From Ideonella benzenivorans (lineage in GTDB: Bacteria; Pseudomonadota; Gammaproteobacteria; Burkholderiales; Burkholderiaceae_C), in NCBI RefSeq assembly GCF_020387415.1, contig NZ_JAGWCB010000006.1, positions 408,009-472,008 on the forward strand: DNA of 64,000 nt, written 5' to 3'. The notes under the pieces are model-generated. The model made no database searches, was not told the origin of the DNA, and saw only the letters and a list, made by a program, of their open reading frames with translations. Below are positions 26,898-35,535 of the stretch, in pieces (position 1 is the stretch's first letter; the number at the start of each line of letters is the position of its first letter). Position numbers and translations under genes: made by a program.

Positions 26898-27812
26898 ATG
26901 TACGACTACACCCTGCTCGAAGCCCTGGCCGCCGTGGTGCGCGAAGGCAGTTTCGAGCGGGCTGCGCGGGCCCTGCACCTCACCCCCTCGGCGGTGTCGC
27001 AGCGGGTGCGCCTGCTGGAGGAACGCGCCGGCCAGGTGCTGGTGGTGCGCGACACCCCCACCCGCGCGACCGAGGCCGGCGCCCGGCTGTGCCGTCACCA
27101 GGAGCAGGTGGCCTTGCTGGAGCGGGCGCTGGCGGCCGAGCTGCCCGGCGCCGGGCCGAGTGGCGGCCAGCGGGTCACGCTGCCGATCGCGGTCAATGCC
27201 GACAGCCTGGCCACCTGGTTCGTGCCGGCCGCCGCCCGCATCGCCGACGGGCTGGACCTGCTGCTGGACATCAGCCTGGAGGACCAGGACCACACCGCCG
27301 AGCGTCTGCGCCGCGGCGAGGTGGTGGCCGCCGTCACCGCGCTGGACAAGCCCGTGCCGGGCTGCCGCAGCGTGCCGCTGGGCACCTTGGATTACCGCGC
27401 CACCGCCAGCCCGGCCTTTTGCGCGCGCTGGTTCGCGGCCGGCGTGGATGCCGCCACCCTGGCCCAGGCGCCCAGCCTGACCTTCAGCCGGCGCGACCGT
27501 TTGCAGACCGCGTGGGTGGCCCAGTGGCTGGGCACGGCCGAGGCCCCGGCGCTGCCCACGCACTGGCTGCCGTCCACCCAGGCCTTCGTCGACGCCAGCC
27601 TGGCCGGCCTGGGCTGGGGCATGAACCCCGAGCCCTTGGTGCGGGAGGCGCTGGCCCAGGGCTGTTTGCAGGAGCTGGTGCCGGGCCGGCCGCTGGGGGT
27701 GCCGCTGTACTGGCAGTGCCGGCAAGGCCTGCCGGTGGCGGCGGCGCTGACCCGTGAGGTGCTGGCGGCCGCTGCCGCGGTGTTGCCGGCCAGCGCGGCC
27801 CCCAGCCGCTGA
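26898..27812 (+). CDS. argP: ArgP-type LysR regulator (IciA family)
   Basis: A 304-residue LysR-family regulator with an N-terminal winged helix-turn-helix (Y-D-Y-T-L-L-E-A-L-A-A-V-V at residues 2-14, SAVSQRVRLLEER near 32-44) typical of ArgP/LysG. ArgP senses arginine or lysine and activates the exporter gene. The ATG at MYDYT matches the family N-terminus, and it is divergent from argO across 96 bp. Confidence 0.9.
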   Translation: MYDYTLLEALAAVVREGSFERAARALHLTPSAVSQRVRLLEERAGQVLVVRDTPTRATEAGARLCRHQEQVALLERALAAELPGAGPSGGQRVTLPIAVNADSLATWFVPAAARIADGLDLLLDISLEDQDHTAERLRRGEVVAAVTALDKPVPGCRSVPLGTLDYRATASPAFCARWFAAGVDAATLAQAPSLTFSRRDRLQTAWVAQWLGTAEAPALPTHWLPSTQAFVDASLAGLGWGMNPEPLVREALAQGCLQELVPGRPLGVPLYWQCRQGLPVAAALTREVLAAAAAVLPASAAPSR

Positions 27813-27821
27813 CGCAGGGCC

Positions 27822-28685
27822 TCAGCCCCGCGGGGTGGGGCGCACGCCGATCTCGCGCTGGTAGCGCGCCGGCGTGATGCCGTACATCGCCGCGAAGCGC
27901 CGGGTCAGGTGGGCCTGGTCGGTCAGGCCCACGGCGGCGGCGGCCTCGGCCGGGGCCTGGCCCCGGGCCAGCAGGCGCTTGGCCTCGGCCAGCCGCTGGG
28001 CCATCAGCCATTGGTGCGGGCTGACCTGGTGGTGGGCGCTGAAGCTGCGCTGGAAGTGGCAGGGGCTCATGCCGGCCAGCGTCGCCATCTCGGGCAGGCG
28101 CCAGGCATGGGCCAGGTCGTCCCGCAGCCGGGCCAGCAGCGGCCGGAAGTCGGCCACCAGGCCGGGCGTGGGGCCCCGGGCCTCGGCCAGCGGCTGCAGC
28201 AGGTCCAGGCACCGGGCCAGCAGATCGTCCTGCAGGCCGATGTCGCCGGCGTCGGTGGCCTCCCACAGGGCCCCAAGCGCCTGGCCGAAGCGTTGCGCCC
28301 GGCGGGCGTCGCGCCGCACCGCCTCGCGGAAGTGCCAGGCCGGGGCCGCCTCGCCCAGGTGGGCCTGCAGCACAGCCTCGTCGACATAGAGCATGCGGTA
28401 GGTCCAGCCCTGCGGGCAGGCCGGGGCGCCGGTGTGCAGCTCGCCCGGCTGCATCAGCACCAGCGCATCGGCCGGGGCCTCGTGGTCCTGGCCGCGGTAG
28501 TGGAAGCGCTGGGCGCCGGCCTCGACCATGCCCAGGCCATAGCCATCGTGGGCATGCGGGTCGAAGGCATGACGCAGGATGCGGGCGCGGTAGAGCTCCA
28601 CCCCGGGCAGCGCGGCCGGGCGGCGGAAGCTGGCGCGATCGCTCGCGTGCGGGAAGCGGTCGGGCACGACCTCCAGGGTGGGCAT
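27822..28685 (-). CDS. AraC family transcriptional regulator
   Basis: A 287-residue protein: an N-terminal cupin-like ligand-binding domain (about residues 20-165, with HAFDPHAHDGYGLG and a GELHTG segment) and a C-terminal AraC double helix-turn-helix domain (about 180-280, including MSPCHFQRSFSAHHQVSPHQW). It is of the AraC type often next to amino-acid exporters. The start at MPTLEV gives normal length. It is divergent, with a 38-bp gap, from the ABC ATPase gene and may control either side. Confidence 0.85.
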   Translation of the reverse strand: MPTLEVVPDRFPHASDRASFRRPAALPGVELYRARILRHAFDPHAHDGYGLGMVEAGAQRFHYRGQDHEAPADALVLMQPGELHTGAPACPQGWTYRMLYVDEAVLQAHLGEAAPAWHFREAVRRDARRAQRFGQALGALWEATDAGDIGLQDDLLARCLDLLQPLAEARGPTPGLVADFRPLLARLRDDLAHAWRLPEMATLAGMSPCHFQRSFSAHHQVSPHQWLMAQRLAEAKRLLARGQAPAEAAAAVGLTDQAHLTRRFAAMYGITPARYQREIGVRPTPRG

Positions 28686-28723
28686 GGCGGGGGCATCTTC
28701 CCACGTCGCGTACAGTCTCGCCC

Positions 28724-29515
28724 GTGAAGTCTCCTCAAGCATTGATCGAATTGAAGGCGGTGGACCGCCGCTACGAAACCGGGCTGCAGGCCCTGCAGGA
28801 CGTGAACCTGCGCATCGCCCCGGGCGAGTTCGTCAGCCTGCTGGGCCCCTCGGGCTGCGGCAAGAGCTCGCTGCTGCGCGTGCTGGCCGGGTTGGACCCG
28901 ATCAGCGCCGGCCAGGTGCTGCGGGCCGGCCAGCCGGTGCGCGGCCCGGTGCGCGACACCGGCTTCGTGTTCCAGGAGCCGACGCTGATGCCCTGGGCGG
29001 ACGTGCAAAGCAATGTCGAACTGCCGCTGCGCCTGCAAGGGGTGGCGGCCGAGCCCCGGGCCGAGGCCGCGCGGGCGGCGCTGGCGCGCGTGGGCCTGCT
29101 GGACTTCGCGCAGTCCATGCCGCGTGAGCTCTCTGGCGGCATGAAGATGCGCGCCTCCATCGCCCGGGCCCTGGTCACGCAGCCCGCGCTGCTGCTGCTC
29201 GACGAGCCCTTCGCCGCGCTGGACGAGATCACCCGTTTCGGCCTGAACCAGGCCCTGCTGGACCTCTGGCACCCCGAGGGCCAGGCCCCGGCCTTCACCA
29301 CCGTGTTCGTGACCCACAGCGTGTACGAGGCGGTGTTCCTCAGCCAGCGCGTGCTGGTGATGAGCGCCCGTCCCGGCCGCATCCTCGACGAGGTGGTGGT
29401 GGACGGTCCGGCCCACCGCACGCCGGCCTTCCGCCAGAGCGAGGCCTTTGCCACCGCCTGCGCCCGGCTGAGCGAAGCGCTGGCCCGCGCGGCCGGGGAA
29501 GCGGTCCTTGGCTGA
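28724..29515 (+). CDS. ABC transporter ATP-binding protein (SsuB/TauB/ThiZ type)
   Basis: A 263-residue ABC ATPase with Walker A GPSGCGKSS near residues 42-50, Q-loop FQEPTLMPW near 85, signature LSGGMKMR near 136 and Walker B LLLLDEPFAALDE near 160. It belongs to the nitrate/sulfonate/taurine/hydroxymethylpyrimidine importer class. The start is GTG. The permease gene overlaps its end by 8 bp. The binding protein comes after one unrelated gene. Confidence 0.88.
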   Translation: MKSPQALIELKAVDRRYETGLQALQDVNLRIAPGEFVSLLGPSGCGKSSLLRVLAGLDPISAGQVLRAGQPVRGPVRDTGFVFQEPTLMPWADVQSNVELPLRLQGVAAEPRAEAARAALARVGLLDFAQSMPRELSGGMKMRASIARALVTQPALLLLDEPFAALDEITRFGLNQALLDLWHPEGQAPAFTTVFVTHSVYEAVFLSQRVLVMSARPGRILDEVVVDGPAHRTPAFRQSEAFATACARLSEALARAAGEAVLG

Positions 29516-30311
29516 CACCGGGCGCGGGTCTGGCCGCCGGGCGCGCCGCGCCCGCTGGCTGGCCCCCACGCTGGCCGTGGGGCTGGCCCTGGCGGGCTGG
29601 GAGGCCGCGGTGCGGGTCTGGGACATCCCGCCCTACCTGCTGCCGGGGCCGCTGCTGGTGTTGCAGACGCTGTGGGCCAACGCCGGCTCGCTGCTGGCGA
29701 GCTGGTGGGTCACGGTGCGCATCACCTTCAGCGCGCTGGCGCTGGCCTGCGCCGGCGGCGTGGGGCTGGCGGCGTTGTTCGCGCTGTCGCCCTGGCTGGA
29801 GTGGAGCCTGACCCCGTTCGCGGTGGTGCTGCAGGTCACGCCGGTGATCGCGGTGGCGCCGCTGATCATGATCCTGACCGACAGCGCCGAGGCCACGGTG
29901 CTGATCTGCGCCTGGATCGTCGCCTTCTTCCCGCTGCTGGCCAACACGCTGGCCGGGCTGCGCAGCGCCGACGCCGGCCTGCGCGAGCTGTTTCGCCTCT
30001 ACCAGGCCAGCCGCTGGCAGACGCTGCGCTTTCTGCTGATCCCGTCGGCCCTGCCGTACTTCCTGGCTGGCCTGAAGATCGCCGGCGGCCTGAGCCTGAT
30101 CGGCGCGGTGGCGGCCGAGTTCACCGCCGGCGCTGCCGGCCGCAACACCGGCTTGGCCTCGCGCATCCTGGAGGCGGCCTTCCGCACCGAGATCCCGAAG
30201 ATGTTCGCGGCCCTGCTGCTGGTGGCCGCCACCGGGGTGCTGATCCACCTGGGCTTCGAGCTGCTGGGCCGCTGGCTGCTGCGGCGCTGGCACGACAGCG
30301 CGCGGGACTGA
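29508..30311 (+). CDS. ABC transporter permease (SsuC/ThiX type)
   Basis: A 267-residue inner-membrane permease with about six spans and the binding-protein-dependent transport pattern (RLYQASRWQTLRFLLIPSALPYFLAGLK, the EAA loop, near residues 160-190). It starts at a TTG within the end of the ATPase gene, an overlap of 8 bp that implies coupling. It is of the type serving nitrate, sulfonate or thiamine-precursor uptake. Confidence 0.85.
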   Translation: MADTGRGSGRRARRARWLAPTLAVGLALAGWEAAVRVWDIPPYLLPGPLLVLQTLWANAGSLLASWWVTVRITFSALALACAGGVGLAALFALSPWLEWSLTPFAVVLQVTPVIAVAPLIMILTDSAEATVLICAWIVAFFPLLANTLAGLRSADAGLRELFRLYQASRWQTLRFLLIPSALPYFLAGLKIAGGLSLIGAVAAEFTAGAAGRNTGLASRILEAAFRTEIPKMFAALLLVAATGVLIHLGFELLGRWLLRRWHDSARD

Positions 30312-30417
30312 ACGCCCCGCAGACACCGCCGGATACACACGGTGACCGAGGCGAAACCCTCAAACCGCGCCGGGCCCGGATGAGCTGTCATCTGGCATGG
30401 CTAGCCTGCGGGCCACG

Positions 30418-31281
30418 ATGAACACCCTCCCTCCTGTTTCCCTTCCCCTCGCGGGCCAGGTGGCCCTGGTCACCGGGGCCAACACCGGCATCGGCCGCGT
30501 GATCGCCCGTGAGCTGGCCCGCCAGGGCGCGCGGGTCTTCCTGGCCTGCCGCAGCGCCGAGCGAACGGCCGAGGTGCAGGCCGAGATCGACGCCCTGCCC
30601 GGGGCCCGGCCCGCGCCCTGGCTGCCGCTGGAACTGGGCGACTTCGCCTCGGTGGGCGACTGCGCGCAGCGCTTCCTCGACCAGGGCCTGCCGCTGCACC
30701 TGCTGGTCAACAACGCCGGCCTGGCCGGGGCCCGTGGCCTGACGCGCTCGGGCTTCGAGATGGCCTTCGGCGTGAACCACATGGGGCATTTCCTGCTGAC
30801 CCAGCGCCTGCTGCCGGCGCTGCGGGCCGCCGGGGCCGCGCGCATCGTCACCATCGCCAGCCGCGCCCACCGCCGGGTGGACGGCATTCCGTTCGAACAC
30901 CTGCGCGAGCCGACCCGCTCGGCCACCGGCATCCCCGAGTACAGCGTCTCCAAGCTGGCCAACCTGCTGTTCAGCGCCGAACTGGGGCGGCGCCTGGCGG
31001 GCAGCGGCGTCGCCACCTATGCGGTCCACCCCGGCGTGGTGGCCTCGGACATCTGGCGCACCGTGCCGGCGCCGCTGCGCCCGCTGTTCCACTGGCTGCG
31101 CCGCATGATCACGGTGGACGAGGGCGCCCGCACGCCGCTGCGCTGCGCCACCGACCCCGCGCTGGCCGGCCAGTCCGGCCTGTACTGGAGCGACGGCGCG
31201 CCGGCCCAGCCCAGCCCCGCCGGGCGCGACGAAGCCCTGGCCCGCGCGCTGTGGCAACACAGCGAGGACTGGACGCACTGA
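30418..31281 (+). CDS. Short-chain dehydrogenase/reductase
   Basis: A 287-residue NAD(P)-dependent oxidoreductase with the cofactor motif TGANTGIG near residue 17, NNAG near 97 and the catalytic YSVSK near 178. It resembles retinol-dehydrogenase-like SDRs. An in-frame ATG at 30397 is an alternative start. It sits between the ABC permease and its probable binding protein on the same strand, so it may act on the transported compound, but the substrate is unknown. Confidence 0.85.
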   Translation: MNTLPPVSLPLAGQVALVTGANTGIGRVIARELARQGARVFLACRSAERTAEVQAEIDALPGARPAPWLPLELGDFASVGDCAQRFLDQGLPLHLLVNNAGLAGARGLTRSGFEMAFGVNHMGHFLLTQRLLPALRAAGAARIVTIASRAHRRVDGIPFEHLREPTRSATGIPEYSVSKLANLLFSAELGRRLAGSGVATYAVHPGVVASDIWRTVPAPLRPLFHWLRRMITVDEGARTPLRCATDPALAGQSGLYWSDGAPAQPSPAGRDEALARALWQHSEDWTH

Positions 31282-31357
31282 GCCGGGGCCCAAGTCCCTG
31301 GCGCCGCAGCGGCCGGCGGCCCTCGCTACCATGTGCCGCCATCAGGAGGATGTCGCG

Positions 31358-32416
31358 ATGACGCGGATGCAACGGGGGGCCCGCCGGGCCGTGCTGCTGG
31401 GGGTGGCGCTGGGGTCGCTGTGGTGGGCCGGGGTGGCCGGCGCGCAGGACAAGGTGGTCTTTGCCACCAACTGGAAAGCGCAGGCCGCGCACGGCGGCTT
31501 CTACCAGGCGCAGGCCGATGGCACCTATGCCCGCTACGGCCTGGCGGTGGAGATCCGCCAGGGCGGGCCGCAGGTCAACAACCGGCCGCTGCTGCCGGCC
31601 GGCAAGATCGACTTCCTGATGACCGGCAACCTGCTGCACAGCTTCGACAACGTGAAGAACGGCGTGCCCGTCATCACGGTGGCCAGCCTGTTCCAGAAGG
31701 ACCCGCAGGCGCTGATGGCCCACCCGGGCCAGGGCTACCAGACCTGGGCCGACCTGAAGAAGGCGCCGGTGGCCTACATCGCCAAGGACGCGCAGTTCTC
31801 CTGGTGGGCCTGGCTGAAGGCCGAGCAGGGCTTCAAGGACGAGCAGCTGCGGCCCTACAACTACAACCTGGGGCCCTTCCTGGCGAATCCGAAAAGCATC
31901 CAGCAGGGCTATGCGGTGGAGGAGCCGATCAGCATCCGCAAGCAGGGCGGCTTCGCGCCGCTGACCTTCCTGCTGGCCGACCACGGCTACAGCACCTACA
32001 GCACGACGATCGAGACCCGGGTCGAGACGGTGCAGAAGAAGCCCGACCTGGTCAAGCGCTTCGTCGAGGCCTCGATCCTGGGCTGGGTGCATTACCTCTA
32101 CGGCGACCGGCGCGCCGCCGACGCGCTGATCCTGAAGGACAACCCGGAAATGGACCAGGCCACCATCGACCAGTCGGTGGCCTTGATGAAGTCGCTGGGC
32201 ATCGTCGACAGCGGCGACAGCCTGACGGCCGGCATCGGCGCGATGAAACCCGAGCGCATCCAGGACTTCTACGACAAGATGGTGCGCGCCGGCCTGTACC
32301 GGCCGGGCGAGGTGGACCTGAAGAAGGTCGCCACCTTCCAGTTCGTCAACCACGGCCTGGGGCTGGACGAGAAGAAGCGCCTGCTGGCCCCGGCCCGCGC
32401 CCCCAAGAAGCCCTGA
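31358..32416 (+). CDS. ABC transporter substrate-binding protein (NMT1/THI5-like)
   Basis: A 352-residue periplasmic protein with a signal peptide (residues 1-28, cleavage after VAGA near the start of QDKVVFATNW). The mature part follows the NMT1/SsuA fold, with the opening pattern FATNWKAQAAHGGFYQA typical of binding proteins for thiamine pyrimidine, riboflavin or sulfonate importers. An AGGAGG ribosome site precedes the ATG. It probably works with the ATPase and permease encoded at 28.7-30.3 kb. Confidence 0.85.
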   Translation: MTRMQRGARRAVLLGVALGSLWWAGVAGAQDKVVFATNWKAQAAHGGFYQAQADGTYARYGLAVEIRQGGPQVNNRPLLPAGKIDFLMTGNLLHSFDNVKNGVPVITVASLFQKDPQALMAHPGQGYQTWADLKKAPVAYIAKDAQFSWWAWLKAEQGFKDEQLRPYNYNLGPFLANPKSIQQGYAVEEPISIRKQGGFAPLTFLLADHGYSTYSTTIETRVETVQKKPDLVKRFVEASILGWVHYLYGDRRAADALILKDNPEMDQATIDQSVALMKSLGIVDSGDSLTAGIGAMKPERIQDFYDKMVRAGLYRPGEVDLKKVATFQFVNHGLGLDEKKRLLAPARAPKKP

Positions 32417-32420
32417 GCAT

Positions 32421-32449
32421 GAAAAAGCCCCGCAGGATCGCTGCGGGGC
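32421..32449 (-). terminator. Rho-independent terminator of the TonB-dependent receptor gene
   Basis: A perfect 9-bp stem, GCCCCGCAG (32427-32435) with CTGCGGGGC (32441-32449), has a 5-base loop. On the minus strand it is followed by five T residues (the A-run 32422-32426 on the plus strand). It lies 26 bp past the receptor stop codon. Confidence 0.85.
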
Positions 32450-32474
32450 CGGGCATCCAGCGTGGTTCAGGGGG

Positions 32475-35249
32475 TCACTTGAATTTGTACTGGGCGCCGA
32501 TGTAGAAGAAGCGACCGCGCGGGTCGGTGTAGCTCGGGTCGTAGCCCGAGATGAAGAACCAGGCCTGCTGTGAGAACGGCGGGGCGGCGTCGAACAGGTT
32601 CTTGACGCCGCCACGCAGCGTGAAGGCCTCGTTCACGGTCCAGGCGCCGGTCAGGTCCCACAGCGAGTAGGCCCCGACCCGGCGGTCGGGCTTGCCCACA
32701 ATGCTCTGGTCCGTGTAGCCCGACAGGTGGCTGTTGGACAGGGTGGCGCTGTAAGGGCCCTGTTCCCAATCCACCGCCAGCGTGTGCCGCCAGCGCTGCA
32801 CCACGCCATCGTTGATGAAGTGGCCGAGGTTGCTGACGTACGGGTCGCCGTTGCCGGTCTGCTGCTTGGACTTCAGGGTCCAGGTGCCGTTCAGCCGGAA
32901 GCCCAGGGTGCCGAAGCCGCTGCGCAGTCCGCTGATGCCGGCGCCCAGGTCCAGGCCCGAGATGAACTGCCGGCCGCGGTTCTCCTTGACCAGGTCGATG
33001 TGGTCGATCCAGCCCGTGTCATCGCGGTGCACCAGATCGCCGTACTTGTCCGGGTTGGCCAGGATCACGTCGGCACCCAGGGTGCTGATCAGGTCGCGCT
33101 TGGCGATGTTCCAGTAGTCCAGGCTCAGGTTGACTCCGGCGGTGGGTTCCAGCACCGCGCCCAGCGAGAACTGGCGCGAGCGCTCCGGCTTGAGTTGGGC
33201 GTTGCTGTACTGGTAGGTGGTCCAGGTGTCCGAGCAATCGGTCACGGTGTTGTCCGGGCTCTGCGCCATGCAGACCGGGTCCACCAGCGTGGCAGCCGTG
33301 CTCTGGCTCACCGGGCGGTACAGATCCGACAGGCTCGGAGCGCGGAAGCCGGTGCCCGCCGAGGCCCGCAGCAGCAGTTCCTTCATTGGCAGGTATTTCA
33401 GCCCGACCTTCGGGCTGGTGGCGCTGCCAGTCACCTGGTACTTCTCGTAGCGCAGCGCGGCGGTCAGTTCCAGCGTCTTGGAGAGGGGGGCGCTCAGTTC
33501 GGTGAAGACCGCGGCCACGTTGCGGCCATGCCCGAAGTCCAGGTCGCTGCCGGCGGAGGCCTCGCCGAGGATCAGTTCATCGGCCAGCGCCTGGGACTGG
33601 TGGTAACGCTGGGTCTCGCGGCGGAACTCCCCGCCCAGCGCCAGGCTGAGATCGCCGCCGGCCAGGGCCATCAGTGGCCGGCTGGCCTTGAAGTCCAGGC
33701 TGTCCATCACCCCCACCGCGCGCCGCACCTCGCCGCGGATCTGGGCGGCCTCGTAGAGGGCCAGGCCGGCCGCGCTGGACGGGCCGAAGGCGTTGAGCGT
33801 GCCGTTGGCAAAGCCGTCCAGGACCATCTGCTCGTTCAGGTAGCCCTGGTGGTCACGGTCGGAGACGGTGCTCAGGCTGTGGTTGAACGCCAGCTCGTAA
33901 TCCCAGTTGGCCAAGGTGCCGTTGAGGCCGGCCACATAGCGCTGGGTGGTGGAGACCAGCTCGCTCTCGCGCGCGCCGGCCTCGGCCAGGCGCAGGCGGA
34001 CGTTGACGATGCGGTTGACATCGTCGGCCGGCAGGCTGGCCAGGCTGGTACCCGCCAGGGCCGGCACCAGCGACACGTCCATCGTCGCATCCACCCGGTT
34101 CGGGGTGCCGGAGTACAGCGTGCGGGCCCGCGCATAGGAGGCTTCTGCGAACAGCTGGTGGCCACCGCCCAGGTCCAGCACACCCCGGCCGAACAGGTTG
34201 GTCTTCTCCGACTCCGGGTAGAGCTCGATGTCCCGCATGTAGTCGTAGGTGCAGCCGTCCACACCGCCGATGCCGTCGGGCAGGTAGAGGGTGGCGGGCG
34301 GGTTGCAGCCGGTGGCCGCGGCCGGGTTGATCGTCGTGCTGTCGATCACCGTCTTGCCATTGGTCGAGAAGCCTTCGGCCACCAGCGTGTCGAACTGGGT
34401 CTGGCCGTCCTCCCGGTCCAGCCGGATGTTGGCCGGGAAGCCGGCGCTGGACAGCAGGTCGGGCAGGCGCCCGGGGATGTTCAGGTCCTTGATGAAACGG
34501 CGCTGGCTGGCGTTCAGGCTCTGGGTCTTCTGCAGGTCCACCACACCGAAGATGTTGAAGCCGTCGAGGCCGTAGTCGCCAAAGCCGCCGGCCAGCGAGG
34601 CCGTCTTCTTGCCGCCGCCGCCTTCGCTGGTGTCACCATAGGAGACGTTGACCTCGGCGCCCTGGTAGTCCCTGCGGGTGATGAAGTTGATCACGCCGCC
34701 GATGGCGTCGCTGCCGTACAGCGAGGAGGCGCCGTCCAGCAGCACCTCCACCCGCTGGATCGCAGCCGCGGGGATGCTGTTCAGGTCCACGCCGCTGGCG
34801 TCGCCCGGCGAGGCGAAGTTGGCCATGCGCCGGCCGTTGAGCAGCACCAGCGTGGAGGACACGCCCAGGCCGCGCAGGTTGGCGGCATTCATGCCCATCT
34901 GGTCATGGAAGCCGCCGGTGCCGATGCTGGCGCCATCGGTCATGTTGGCGGCCGAGGCGCTCAGGCGGGCCACGATCTCCGCCGCCGTCGTCAGCCCGGC
35001 CTTGTCGATCTGGTCGCGGGTGATGACCTGCACCGGCAGGGCGGTCTCGCCGTCGATGCGCTTGATGGCCGAACCGGTGATTTCGATGCGCTGCGGCTTG
35101 GCCGCGGTGTCGGTCTCACTTTGGGCCAGGGCGGCACCGGTTCCGGTGGCGACCAGTGTCAGCAAAGCGGCATGCACCGCGAGGACGCCCAGGCGGGGGC
35201 GCGGACAGGGAGAACGGCGGCACGGGTGTGCCGACACGGTGCGGGCCAT
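32475..35249 (-). CDS. TonB-dependent outer membrane receptor
   Basis: A 924-residue protein with a signal peptide (cleavage after ALA near residue 42), a plug domain (about 55-180, with NLRGLGVSSTLVLLNGRRM and LYGSDAIGGVINFITRR), and a 22-strand-type barrel ending in an aromatic-rich YIGAQYKFK tail. Such receptors import substrates too big for porins using TonB energy. A strong GGAGGGA ribosome site precedes the ATG. It is divergent from an exported cyanophycinase, which makes cyanophycin fragments a candidate ligand; siderophore uptake is not suggested by the context. Confidence 0.88.
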   Translation of the reverse strand: MARTVSAHPCRRSPCPRPRLGVLAVHAALLTLVATGTGAALAQSETDTAAKPQRIEITGSAIKRIDGETALPVQVITRDQIDKAGLTTAAEIVARLSASAANMTDGASIGTGGFHDQMGMNAANLRGLGVSSTLVLLNGRRMANFASPGDASGVDLNSIPAAAIQRVEVLLDGASSLYGSDAIGGVINFITRRDYQGAEVNVSYGDTSEGGGGKKTASLAGGFGDYGLDGFNIFGVVDLQKTQSLNASQRRFIKDLNIPGRLPDLLSSAGFPANIRLDREDGQTQFDTLVAEGFSTNGKTVIDSTTINPAAATGCNPPATLYLPDGIGGVDGCTYDYMRDIELYPESEKTNLFGRGVLDLGGGHQLFAEASYARARTLYSGTPNRVDATMDVSLVPALAGTSLASLPADDVNRIVNVRLRLAEAGARESELVSTTQRYVAGLNGTLANWDYELAFNHSLSTVSDRDHQGYLNEQMVLDGFANGTLNAFGPSSAAGLALYEAAQIRGEVRRAVGVMDSLDFKASRPLMALAGGDLSLALGGEFRRETQRYHQSQALADELILGEASAGSDLDFGHGRNVAAVFTELSAPLSKTLELTAALRYEKYQVTGSATSPKVGLKYLPMKELLLRASAGTGFRAPSLSDLYRPVSQSTAATLVDPVCMAQSPDNTVTDCSDTWTTYQYSNAQLKPERSRQFSLGAVLEPTAGVNLSLDYWNIAKRDLISTLGADVILANPDKYGDLVHRDDTGWIDHIDLVKENRGRQFISGLDLGAGISGLRSGFGTLGFRLNGTWTLKSKQQTGNGDPYVSNLGHFINDGVVQRWRHTLAVDWEQGPYSATLSNSHLSGYTDQSIVGKPDRRVGAYSLWDLTGAWTVNEAFTLRGGVKNLFDAAPPFSQQAWFFISGYDPSYTDPRGRFFYIGAQYKFK

Positions 35250-35343
35250 GGAATCCCTCCGGGGCTGTGTGAAGCCGGTGTGTCTGTGGGTGTCCGGAGT
35301 CTAGGAAGCCAGGGCCCTGCCGGTCACGGTGCCGTCACCGGGC

Positions 35344-35385
35344 CGTCGCGAAAGCGCAACTTGGCGTCGCCTGGGTGCAACTGGC
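35344..35385 (+). promoter_or_regulatory. Tandem 21-bp repeat resembling a Pseudomonas-type ArgR operator
   Basis: Two direct copies follow each other exactly: 35344-35364 and 35365-35385. Each reads CGTCGC, eight bases, AACT, then three more bases. The ArgR half-site described in Pseudomonas aeruginosa is TGTCGC-N8-AA-N5, also 21 bp and also used in tandem; only the first base differs here. It lies in the gap between the receptor and cyanophycinase genes, and an ArgR homologue is encoded in the same operon (41.0 kb). Confidence 0.6.
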
Positions 35386-35535
35386 TGTGGTCCGCACACC
35401 AAGACCGTCGCCCGGTTTGCGGCCAAGCGACATCTTCTTTTGCAATCGCACCATTTGACGCACGGCGCGGTGGTATCCCACCCCGGCCGGTGCCAAGATG
35501 GCAGCCTGGAACCTTCGGACTTTCGTCTGCCTCGC

